Positions 8,923 to 17,584 of a stretch of DNA of 64,000 nucleotides are shown piece by piece (the stretch's first letter is position 1; each line of letters starts with the position of its first letter). Both the position numbers and the translations under genes were made by a program. Source of the DNA: an uncultured bacterium (lineage in GTDB: Bacteria > Bacteroidota > Ignavibacteria > UBA10030 > BY39). The stretch covers positions 1-64,000 of the forward strand of contig CALCJK010000021.1 of assembly GCA_937967455.1 (NCBI GenBank), read 5' to 3'. A model generated the notes under the pieces. That model saw nothing but the letters and a program-made list of their open reading frames with translations. It searched no databases and was not told the DNA's origin.

Positions 8923-11751
8923 ATGTATTTAAATAAGTTTTTATCAATTATTATTCTATATTCGATCTTCTCTTTTTTATGGGCAGAGGAATCAAAATAC
9001 TTTACAGTGGAAGTACAATTTACAGAAAATCAATCCGTTGAAACTTTATTAGAATTTTTACCCAAAGTTTCTGTTCAAAAACAGGAAAAAGGAATAGCAT
9101 TAATTAAAATTTCACCTCAAGAATTATCAGCTCTCAGAGCAAGTAATTATCTATACAAAATAATTGAAGTTCCAAAATCCGAATTCCAGGAATATAAAAC
9201 CATAAAAGGTCCAGGTGTACCCAACTCGGTGATACAGACAATGGTGAATAATGTCTCTCAGGATTCTTTAGCATCTTATATATTGACACTCCAAAATTTT
9301 GGAACACGATATGAATACTCACCACAACAAGACTCAGCAGGGGTTTACATATATAACAAATTTGTTGAATGGGGATTACAAGCTGAGTTTGACACTTATG
9401 CTTTTGGTTTAACTACAATTTATGATATTGATTTCGTTAGTCCATCAACAGGCTGGTTAGTAGGAACAAGTGGAATGATAGTAAAGACAACTGATGCAGG
9501 TGAAACCTGGTTTGCACAAACAAGTGGAACCACACTCGAATTATATGGTGTCGATTTCATAGATGAAAATACTGGGTTTGCAGTAGGCCAAAGTGGTTTG
9601 ATTTTAAAAACAACAAATGGTGGTAATAACTGGACAACACAAACAAGTGGAGTAACAAATTCTCTTTATGATGTAAAATTTATTGATTCACAGCTTGGGT
9701 TAATTGTAGGAGCAAGTGGAAGAATTTTAAGAACAACAAATGGAGGAACAAACTGGAGTATTATTACTTCTGGTACAACCCAAACTTTAAGAGAATTGCA
9801 GTTTGTGGATCAACAAAACGCCTGGGCAGTAGGAACCGGTGCTACCATTCGTAGAAGTACAGATGGTGGTTTAACCTGGTCAGCTCAATCACCTCCAGCA
9901 GGTGTAACAAATTATTTAAGAGCAGTTTCATTTGTTGATAATCAAAATGGCTGGATTGTTGGTGATGGAAAAGTTTTTTTGAAAACAACAAATGGTGGAA
10001 CAAACTGGATTCGAAAAAATGCACCTGCTGGACTTGATTCAATAATCCGTGGAGTCTCTTTCATTGATCTACAGAATGGCTGGGCAGTCGATTACTCAGG
10101 AATAATTATTAAAACAACAGATGGAGGTGAATCCTGGATTATTGCTTACTCTCATCCCGGATGGAGATCACGACTTACAAATATAGAAGCAGCCAATTCA
10201 GACATTGTGCTTGCATGCGGACCTTATGGAATTGTATACAAAACCTCAAATGGTGGAATAAACTGGAATAAAAAAACTTCTGCTTTACCACCGCAGTACA
10301 TCCATGTATCAAGCAATATAGTTGCTACAATTCCTGGCTCAATTAATCCAGAAAAAGAATGCGTCATAGTAGCACACTATGATTCCTACAGCAGCTCAAA
10401 CCCTATGGTAACTGCACCTGGAGCCAATGATAATGCCACAGGCACGGCAGCAGTTATGGAAGCTGCTCGTTTGAGTGCAGGGAAAATTTTTAAAAACACA
10501 ATGCGATTTGTAGCTGTTTCTGGAGAAGAATTAGGAATGTTTGGCAGCGACCATTACGCATTTAAAGCAAAAAATGAAGGAAGAAATATTATTGGCGCTA
10601 TTAACGGTGATATGATTGGTTATCCAACTACGACAGATACAGCACGACTGGTAGTTGGAAGTTATCAAACACCAAATCGTCTTGTGGATTCATCATTCGT
10701 TTACAATCAACGGTATGGTATCGGTTTAACACTGACTGCTATAGTGGATTTCACAGGTGCTAGTGATTATGGACCATTTGCTTTAGCTGGATACGATGCA
10801 TTAGATGTTGCAGAAGCAACTGCAGAGGAAATTTGGGGTGGTGCAGATCCTTATTATCATTCTCCTCAAGATACATATGATAAACTAAAACCAAGTTTAA
10901 TCCGTAAAGGAGCACAGCTAATGCTAGCATCTGTAGCGGAACTTGCTGAACCAGTTATACTCGGTAGTATAAGCGGTAAAGTTTATTATGATTTAAATAG
11001 AGATAGTTCCACCATAGGCGATTCTGTTCTATCGGGTTGGACTATAAAACTCTATAAAAATGGATCATTACAAGCAAGAACAATTACAGATATAAATGGC
11101 AATTACAACTTTTCAAATCTACCATTAGACACTTATACGGTTGAAGAAAGTCTACATACCAACTGGAATCAATCGATACCAAGACAAGATCATCCTTATT
11201 TTACAAATACAATCTATGGAGAGAATGCAGGTAAAAGAGCTTATATCCTGGATTTAACAATAAATAATGATTTTAATTCAATAGATTTTGGAAACTATTC
11301 AAACTTCATACTTCAAAATTATACTTACAACAGTGGTTGGAATTTAGTATCGATACCAATAAAGCTAGACCATTATCTAAAATCTATTGTATTCCCAGAT
11401 GCAAATTCAGATGCATTCAGATACGACAACGGATATATTTCCACCGATACATTATCTAATCAACTAGGCTACTGGTTAAAATTCCCAAGCCTAACGGAAA
11501 TTCAATTGTATGGAGAAGAAATTAATTCTGACACTATTGATATTAAAACTGGATGGAATCTGATAGGTTCTATTGTTGAACCTGTGCACATTAGCTCAAT
11601 TATTACTATTCCAGATGGTATAATAAGTTCCGATTTCTATGAATATCAAAACGGTTACAAAAAAACAGACATAATAATGCCGGGCAAAGGTTACTGGATA
11701 AAATCTGATTCAAATGGTAAACTAATACTCAAAAATCAAAATAAGAGGTGA
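8923..11751 (+). CDS. Secreted M28 aminopeptidase split by a seven-repeat YCF48/BNR-like propeller
   Basis: A 942-residue exported protein with signal peptide 1-21. A typical M28 N-terminal segment (about 100-160, FGTRYE block) is interrupted by seven repeats of the form V-G-x-x-G-x-I-x-K-T-T-N-G-G-x-N-W (about 165-460), which should fold as a seven-bladed propeller. The peptidase core then resumes with a full di-zinc set: H485 and D487 (AHYDS), D503 (GANDN), E535/E536 (SGEELG), D563 (NGDMIG), H646 (YYHSPQD). Next come a Cna-B/SdrD-like domain (about 680-795) and two GWNLVS/GYW modules (about 800-942). No clear T9SS sorting domain ends the chain. Substrate unknown; aminopeptidase activity is inferred from the family. 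Confidence 0.85.
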   Translation: MYLNKFLSIIILYSIFSFLWAEESKYFTVEVQFTENQSVETLLEFLPKVSVQKQEKGIALIKISPQELSALRASNYLYKIIEVPKSEFQEYKTIKGPGVPNSVIQTMVNNVSQDSLASYILTLQNFGTRYEYSPQQDSAGVYIYNKFVEWGLQAEFDTYAFGLTTIYDIDFVSPSTGWLVGTSGMIVKTTDAGETWFAQTSGTTLELYGVDFIDENTGFAVGQSGLILKTTNGGNNWTTQTSGVTNSLYDVKFIDSQLGLIVGASGRILRTTNGGTNWSIITSGTTQTLRELQFVDQQNAWAVGTGATIRRSTDGGLTWSAQSPPAGVTNYLRAVSFVDNQNGWIVGDGKVFLKTTNGGTNWIRKNAPAGLDSIIRGVSFIDLQNGWAVDYSGIIIKTTDGGESWIIAYSHPGWRSRLTNIEAANSDIVLACGPYGIVYKTSNGGINWNKKTSALPPQYIHVSSNIVATIPGSINPEKECVIVAHYDSYSSSNPMVTAPGANDNATGTAAVMEAARLSAGKIFKNTMRFVAVSGEELGMFGSDHYAFKAKNEGRNIIGAINGDMIGYPTTTDTARLVVGSYQTPNRLVDSSFVYNQRYGIGLTLTAIVDFTGASDYGPFALAGYDALDVAEATAEEIWGGADPYYHSPQDTYDKLKPSLIRKGAQLMLASVAELAEPVILGSISGKVYYDLNRDSSTIGDSVLSGWTIKLYKNGSLQARTITDINGNYNFSNLPLDTYTVEESLHTNWNQSIPRQDHPYFTNTIYGENAGKRAYILDLTINNDFNSIDFGNYSNFILQNYTYNSGWNLVSIPIKLDHYLKSIVFPDANSDAFRYDNGYISTDTLSNQLGYWLKFPSLTEIQLYGEEINSDTIDIKTGWNLIGSIVEPVHISSIITIPDGIISSDFYEYQNGYKKTDIIMPGKGYWIKSDSNGKLILKNQNKR

Positions 11752-12013
11752 GTATAATTTCATAATACAATTAAAATATTATCTTTTATTCACTAACAAT
11801 AACTCTATCTTCACAGTATCATAACTGAAAACTCAGGTGCAAATGATTCCGGATAATTTGATTGAACTGGATTCGACTCTTTATATATTTTTTCAGAAGC
11901 CTATATATTTGTTTAAGGAATTGAATAAATATAAAAACTTTTAATTTTTAATTAAAAAATTTATATTTTATAGCATCCCGGGCGGCATCCTAAAAGCTAC
12001 AGGAGGCTAAAAT
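11752..12013 (+). other. Intergenic leader with a GC-rich direct repeat
   Basis: No gene is seen in these 262 AT-rich bases. Near the end, TATATTTT (11970-11977) could be a -7 box. It is followed by an isolated GC-rich patch (about 11982-11999) in which GCATCC is repeated directly around a CCCGGG palindrome. AGGAGG lies at 12001-12006 before the ATG at 12014. The patch falls in the predicted 5' leader of the next gene and could be an operator or RNA structure. No known riboswitch consensus was recognised. Confidence 0.35.
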
Positions 12014-15000
12014 ATGAAAAGATTTTTAATCACACTGTTCATCTTTTATACTCATTTAACTGCACAAATAAATAAATTTCCATATTCCCAAAATTTCGAC
12101 AGCTCAAACATCAATCCACCTGCACTTCCATCAGAATGGTCATCAAGCCAAAATCGAGTACCCGGAACCAACGATTTTACAACTACATCTGGCACACCGC
12201 GTTCTACACCCAACTGTGTAATATCAACAAATGCTAAAATCCAGCAATTCCTTATCTCTCCCCTTTTTAACTTTTCAGATAAAATAGCTGATTCAATAAA
12301 GTTCTTTGAACGTCGTTCTTCCACGCATGACGCTGGTGTTTTATTAGAAGCTTCTACTGACGGAGGTACAAATTTTAATATCCTTATTTGTGACACCCTA
12401 AAAAATCCAGGACACACAAACTACATTGAAAGAATATTTCCACTTCCAGCAGTATTAAACAATAAATCTGATGTTAAATTCCGCTGGAATATCTTAGGAA
12501 ATGGCTCAGGTACCACTGCTACAATTAGATTTGATGATATAATCATAACTGCAAAATCTCAACAAGATTTAGGAATAGTTAAAGCATTTTATGATCCATT
12601 TTTCCCAACAATGGGCGACACGCTAATCCTATTTGTTGTAATTAAAAACTTTGGTCAACAATTAATCAATAATTTCAATATATCACTTTCGATCGACACC
12701 AATTATGATTCAATCCCGCAACCATCAGAATTATTTACAAGTACAAGTATTTACAAAGATATAAACCCAGGAGATACTTTGTTAGAAAAATTTTATATCC
12801 CATGGTTAAATAATCCCAGTCTACAATGTATTATTTTAATCGATATGGAAGGGGATGAAGATTTATCAAATAACATTTATATCTTAAAAATAAATTTTGG
12901 AGTGACCAGATATTCAGTACTCATAAACGAAATTATGTACCGTCCTGCTTCACCTGAGCCGGAATGGGTAGAACTAATTAACATCACTTCTGACTCAATT
13001 AATATTCGAGATTGGAAAATTTCTGATTCAAAAATTTCTTCTAAATTTATCATCTCAACACAAAATCATTTTATCAAGCCAAAAGAATTTATTATTATTA
13101 CTAAAGATTCAAATACTTTTTTTGATATCAGGCAAAATGTAAAATGCAAAGTTTTTAATGTACCAAATCTACCAGCTTTAAACAACGATAGCGATGCCGT
13201 TGTGATTTATGATAATCGAGGTAATGTTATCGATAGCGTTTTCTATCGCTATTATTGGGGTGGCTCAAGTGGTGGAAAATCACTAGAAAGGATAAACACT
13301 GAAGAAGAATCAAATTTAAAATCCAACTGGGGTACATCCACTCATCCAGATGGCTGCACTCCTGGAAAGAAAAATTCTCTTTCACAAAAAGATTACGACC
13401 TAAAAATTTATAACATCACATATGATCCTGCTTTTCCTTTTATTGGAGATACAGTTAAAATAAACATTCACTTGCAAAATATAGGTAAAAACAATATTGA
13501 TAACTTTCATTTACTTGTTTACTACGATTCAAATTCAGATTCTTTATATGATAATGAAGAACTTGTTGCAGAAAATTTTCTAACTTCACCATTTCCACCA
13601 AGTGACTCCATAATTATCTTCACTAATTTTTTAATTGATTCAGTAATTGAATACAAATTTATTACCAGGGCAATTTATAATGATGATGAAGATACACTAA
13701 ATAATATTTATTACTCAAAATTATTAAGTGGTTATCCAAAAGGAACAATTGTAATAAACGAAATAATGTATGGACCTGTTGGAGGTGAACCAGAGTGGGC
13801 AGAGTTATATAATAATTCCAACTATGTTATTAATCTAAAAGATTGGAAATTAAGCAATAAAAACTCAAACAATAAATATAAGATTACTACAATGAATTTT
13901 AATCTCGAACCTTTTGATTATGTAGTAATCACAAAAGACACAGCTTTGCTTTCAAATTACAGAACAGGGATAAGAAAACTAATTGAATCGAACTCTTTGC
14001 CTACATATTTTATGAATAATTCTTCGGATGCAGTTGCACTATTTGATAACAGAAATATTGAAATAGATAGCATGTTCTATTTCTCATCCTGGGGTGGGAC
14101 AAATGGAACATCGCTGGAAAGAATCGAAGCTCATCGCAACTCGCTTGATTCTACTAATTGGGGAGGTTCATTAGATTCCACTGGTTGTACACCAGGTAGA
14201 CAAAACTATCTTACCCCTCTTGAAAATGATTTAAAACTTGTCCGTGCATTTCCCGATTCTATCAAATCTCTTAATGAAGTAAAAGTTTTCATAACTGTAA
14301 AAAATGTTGGAAAATATATAGTAAATAATTTCACTCTAAAAATATTTTATGATCAAAACAGGGATTCAATTCCACAGATGGAAGAATTAATGCATTCAGA
14401 GAATATATCTAATAACTTATCCATTGGAGACACAATTAATATTGAGTATATATGGAAAAATCCAGTTTCAGGTTTTCAAAATTTAATCATTCTTATAGAT
14501 TATGTTCAGGACATGAGAATTAGAGATAACATAGAATTCGTTTTACTACGAATTGGATATCCGCAAGGATGTCTGATAATAAACGAAATAATGTATCAAC
14601 CATTCTCGGGGCAGAGCGAATACATTGAACTCTTAAACAGATATAATTATCCAGTTCAATTGAGACACTGGAAACTACATGATGTTTCAGATGCAGACAT
14701 AGCAAAAATTAATGAATTTAAACTTGGAAATACTAATTTAATTTTAAATCCGGGTGAATATCTTATTCTCGCAGCAGATTCAAGTATATATCGGCAATTT
14801 CAATATTTACAGGATACGAGTTACAAAGTTTTCATCTTTAATAAATCAAGCTTAAGCTTAAATAACGAAGGTGATAAAATAATAATAAGGGATCTTACAG
14901 AAAATTTGATCGATAGTGTATCTTACACACCAAAGTGGCATAATCCTGAAATTTATGATGTAACTGGAAAGTCGCTTGAAAGAATTAATCCTGAAATTGA

Positions 15001-15415
15001 AAGTAATGATTCCAGAAATTGGAGTACAAGTGTAAATATTTTAGGTGGAACACCAGGCAGGCAAAATTCAATTTACACAGAGGTTTTACCGAAGTCTGGT
15101 GAATTAACATTTTCTCCTAATCCATTTTCTCCAGATGCTGATGGTTTTGAAGATTACTGTGTTATAAATTACAAATTACCTGCAACTGCGGTTATGATAA
15201 ATGTGAAAATTTTTAATTCAAAAGGCAGGTTGATACGCACATTAGCAAACAATGAGCCGGCATCTTCTGAAGGTTATTTGATCTGGGATGGTATCAGCGA
15301 TGGAAATGTAAGAGTAAATATGGGAATTTATATAGTACTTCTTGAAGCTTTGGATGTTAAGAAAAGATTAATTCATAAATTAAAAGGTGTGGTTGTGGTT
15401 GGTGGAAAATTATAA
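12014..15415 (+). CDS. Giant secreted protein with three CARDB-like plus lamin-tail units
   Basis: A 1133-residue exported protein (signal about 1-18). After an N-terminal jelly-roll-like domain (about 20-185, resembling choice-of-anchor modules) come three repeats. Each has a CARDB-like beta domain ('FYD/FPD... V.NFGQQ/NIGK/NVGK') and a lamin-tail domain beginning I-N-E-I-M-Y at about residues 304, 581 and 856. Each lamin-tail domain ends 'G(C/G)TPG(K/R)QN'. The C-terminus from about 1033 (FSPNPFSPDADG) is a FlgD-like Ig domain, often used as a T9SS sorting signal. No enzyme motif is visible. An adhesin or surface scaffold is likely. The ATG has an AGGAGG site. Confidence 0.8.
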   Translation: MKRFLITLFIFYTHLTAQINKFPYSQNFDSSNINPPALPSEWSSSQNRVPGTNDFTTTSGTPRSTPNCVISTNAKIQQFLISPLFNFSDKIADSIKFFERRSSTHDAGVLLEASTDGGTNFNILICDTLKNPGHTNYIERIFPLPAVLNNKSDVKFRWNILGNGSGTTATIRFDDIIITAKSQQDLGIVKAFYDPFFPTMGDTLILFVVIKNFGQQLINNFNISLSIDTNYDSIPQPSELFTSTSIYKDINPGDTLLEKFYIPWLNNPSLQCIILIDMEGDEDLSNNIYILKINFGVTRYSVLINEIMYRPASPEPEWVELINITSDSINIRDWKISDSKISSKFIISTQNHFIKPKEFIIITKDSNTFFDIRQNVKCKVFNVPNLPALNNDSDAVVIYDNRGNVIDSVFYRYYWGGSSGGKSLERINTEEESNLKSNWGTSTHPDGCTPGKKNSLSQKDYDLKIYNITYDPAFPFIGDTVKINIHLQNIGKNNIDNFHLLVYYDSNSDSLYDNEELVAENFLTSPFPPSDSIIIFTNFLIDSVIEYKFITRAIYNDDEDTLNNIYYSKLLSGYPKGTIVINEIMYGPVGGEPEWAELYNNSNYVINLKDWKLSNKNSNNKYKITTMNFNLEPFDYVVITKDTALLSNYRTGIRKLIESNSLPTYFMNNSSDAVALFDNRNIEIDSMFYFSSWGGTNGTSLERIEAHRNSLDSTNWGGSLDSTGCTPGRQNYLTPLENDLKLVRAFPDSIKSLNEVKVFITVKNVGKYIVNNFTLKIFYDQNRDSIPQMEELMHSENISNNLSIGDTINIEYIWKNPVSGFQNLIILIDYVQDMRIRDNIEFVLLRIGYPQGCLIINEIMYQPFSGQSEYIELLNRYNYPVQLRHWKLHDVSDADIAKINEFKLGNTNLILNPGEYLILAADSSIYRQFQYLQDTSYKVFIFNKSSLSLNNEGDKIIIRDLTENLIDSVSYTPKWHNPEIYDVTGKSLERINPEIESNDSRNWSTSVNILGGTPGRQNSIYTEVLPKSGELTFSPNPFSPDADGFEDYCVINYKLPATAVMINVKIFNSKGRLIRTLANNEPASSEGYLIWDGISDGNVRVNMGIYIVLLEALDVKKRLIHKLKGVVVVGGKL

Positions 15416-15418
15416 ATT

Positions 15419-16462
15419 TTATAGATTGTTTTTGTTGTAGCTATTTAAAAGTCGAATAACTTTTTGCATATCTGCAGGTAGTTTAGAATCAAAAAACATT
15501 TTTTCTTTTGTAACTGGATGAATAAACCCGATGGTTTTAGCATGTAAAGCCTGTCGTTTCATAATACCAAGCAATTCTTCTACGAAATCTTTATTTTTCT
15601 TAACATTCTCACCATAAGAAATTCTTCTTCCACCGTAAGTTGGATCTCCAAATACAGGATGACCAATATGATGCATATGTACTCGAATTTGATGAGTTCT
15701 TCCGGTCTTCAGTTTAAGTTTTATTAAAGATAAAAAATCAAATTCAGTTATTACTTCGTACTCTGTTACTGCATATTTACCATTTTGGCTTACAGCAACT
15801 TTTTTCCGATCTGACTTGCTACGAGCCAAATTTGCTTCAACAACACCTTTTTTCTGTTTTCCAAATTTTCCCCAGACAATTGCCCAATATTCTCGATCAA
15901 TTGTACGATTTGAAAACTGTTTTGCTAAAAAAGCGTGAGAAAAGTCATCCTTTGCCACAACTATCAATCCTGAAGTGTCTTTATCAAGCCGATGTACTAT
16001 ACCTGCTCTTGCATTTAAAGGTTCATAACCGACTCGATCTTTTATTTCGATATCGTCACTTTCTTCAACTTCGTTAATATGAGCAAGTTTACCCTGGCAA
16101 TGGTAAAGTAATGCATTTACAAGTGTTCCCGTGTAATTTCCATAAGCAGGATGCGTAACCATTCCAGCTGGTTTGTTAACAACAATAATGTAGTCATCTT
16201 CATATACAACATTAATTGGAATTTTTTCAGCTTTAACTGTTTGAGGTGGGGGTTTTGGCAAATTGATATCTATTACATCTCCAGGATTTACTTTATAACC
16301 AGGCTTTGTACTCTTACCGTTGACTAATACATATCCTTCTTCAATTGCCTGCTGTACTTTGCTTCTTGTTGTGTTTTCAATAAGGTTTGTTAAAAAAATA
16401 TCTATTCGTTCTCTATTCTGTCCAGCTGGCACCAGAATCTGTAATTTTTGAGTCATTTTCAA
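15419..16462 (-). CDS. rluD: RluD-type 23S rRNA pseudouridine synthase
   Basis: A 347-residue RluA/RluD-family pseudouridine synthase with an N-terminal S4 RNA-binding domain (about 15-75, RIDIFL to INLP). The catalytic block H-R-L-D-K-D-T-S-G-L contains the essential aspartate. The family isomerises uridines in helix 69 of 23S rRNA (RluD) or other sites; S4 domain plus length fits RluD best. It lies 11 bases after lspA, the usual position of this gene in many bacteria, and is convergent with the giant secreted protein only three bases away. Confidence 0.93.
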   Translation of the reverse strand: MKMTQKLQILVPAGQNRERIDIFLTNLIENTTRSKVQQAIEEGYVLVNGKSTKPGYKVNPGDVIDINLPKPPPQTVKAEKIPINVVYEDDYIIVVNKPAGMVTHPAYGNYTGTLVNALLYHCQGKLAHINEVEESDDIEIKDRVGYEPLNARAGIVHRLDKDTSGLIVVAKDDFSHAFLAKQFSNRTIDREYWAIVWGKFGKQKKGVVEANLARSKSDRKKVAVSQNGKYAVTEYEVITEFDFLSLIKLKLKTGRTHQIRVHMHHIGHPVFGDPTYGGRRISYGENVKKNKDFVEELLGIMKRQALHAKTIGFIHPVTKEKMFFDSKLPADMQKVIRLLNSYNKNNL

Positions 16463-16473
16463 ATTATGCTAAA

Positions 16474-17025
16474 TTACTTTATAGATTCTGATTTTTGTGA
16501 AGATTTGTGAAATATCAACAGTAAAATAACTCCTACAGTCACTGAAGCATCTGCAACATTGAAAACAGGCCAACGATCAATATGATATCCAAATATATTC
16601 AAATTAAAAAAATCCACATCAATAAAATCTACAACTCTACCATGGAATATTTTATCATATCCGAAAATAACTCCATAAAATACTCTATCTATTAAATTTC
16701 CTATTGCGCCTCCTAAAATCATTGCCAGAGACAAACGAGTACCCAAATTCGCATCTTTTGATTTATACAGATAATATAAAATTAGAAAACTTGCAATAAT
16801 AGATATTATTCCAAAAAGGTGTTTCCAACCTAAGTCAAATCCAAATGCCATTCCAGCATTTTCTATGTATGTAAGTCTTAAAAAATCTCCGATAATGCTA
16901 TAGCTTGAACCATAAGGCATTCCATTTACAGAAATTCCAAGCGAAGGAATTGAGAACCCCCTTACCAACAACTTTGAAGCCTGATCTAAAATTATTATAC
17001 AAAGAGTTACAAAAAGTATTCTCAA
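16474..17025 (-). CDS. lspA: Lipoprotein signal peptidase II
   Basis: LspA cleaves the signal of prolipoproteins in the inner membrane. The 183-residue product has four hydrophobic segments. The conserved blocks are G-G-A-I-G-N-L-I-D-R (N110, R114), V-V-D-F (D133) and F-N-V-A-D-A (N156, D159); D133 and D159 are the expected catalytic pair. It lies between the TraR/DksA gene and rluD in a fixed order. Lipoproteins at 5559-6707 and 44551-45801 are probable substrates. Confidence 0.96.
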   Translation of the reverse strand: MRILFVTLCIIILDQASKLLVRGFSIPSLGISVNGMPYGSSYSIIGDFLRLTYIENAGMAFGFDLGWKHLFGIISIIASFLILYYLYKSKDANLGTRLSLAMILGGAIGNLIDRVFYGVIFGYDKIFHGRVVDFIDVDFFNLNIFGYHIDRWPVFNVADASVTVGVILLLIFHKSSQKSESIK

Positions 17026-17028
17026 ATC

Positions 17029-17583
17029 TTATTCCGAGATTGTTGGCTTATGCTTAGTTTGTTTCTCTTTATCTTTACAAGTAACACACATCTGAGCGTG
17101 AGGGACTGCTTCAAGACGCCCTTTCTCTATAAGTTTACCACATACTATACATTTACCATAATTTCCTGATTCAATTCGTCGTAAAGCATCGTCCAAATAG
17201 TTTAAAAATTTACCTTCTCTTGATGCGAATAGAAAGGTTTTTTCTCTTTCCATAGTATCAGTGCCTTGCTCCATATGTAATGAATATGATGGATTCTCAG
17301 TAGAATACTCACCAGTTGTTCGATCCATTATTGCATCACGTAATGTTTCAAGATCTTCGATAACTTCTTTGCGCTTTTCCAGGATTATATTTTTAAAATA
17401 TTCCAGTTCTTCTTTAGTGTATGAAGTCTTTTCACCAGTTGTATTAACTTTTTGCTTTTCCTGTGTCAAGTCTTTTGAAATTGTACTTTTAGTTTTTTTC
17501 TTAATAGGTTTCTGTTTTGTAGTTTTCTTTATTTTACTTTTTACATTTGTTCTTTTTGTTTTGGATTTTTTTCCTTTTGCCAT
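17029..17583 (-). CDS. TraR/DksA family zinc-finger protein with a lysine-rich N-terminal tail
   Basis: A 184-residue protein whose C-terminal half is a TraR/DksA domain: a coiled-coil stretch (about 56-140) and a four-cysteine zinc finger (C145, C148, C166, C169). Members enter the RNA polymerase secondary channel and modulate initiation. The first about 45 residues are a disordered tail rich in lysine, serine and threonine, absent from classical DksA, which might bind nucleic acid. It lies one base after ileS and three before lspA, the place held by ylyA in Bacillus. Classical DksA has D-x-x-D-x-A at the coiled-coil tip; here the equivalent region is less clear, so ppGpp synergy cannot be assumed. 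Confidence 0.85.
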   Translation of the reverse strand: MAKGKKSKTKRTNVKSKIKKTTKQKPIKKKTKSTISKDLTQEKQKVNTTGEKTSYTKEELEYFKNIILEKRKEVIEDLETLRDAIMDRTTGEYSTENPSYSLHMEQGTDTMEREKTFLFASREGKFLNYLDDALRRIESGNYGKCIVCGKLIEKGRLEAVPHAQMCVTCKDKEKQTKHKPTISE

Positions 17584-17584
17584 T

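Noticed and set aside
12052-12417. Open frame of 121 codons on the minus strand inside the giant secreted protein gene
   Set aside because: It is an antisense shadow of a well-supported gene with a signal peptide and known domains.
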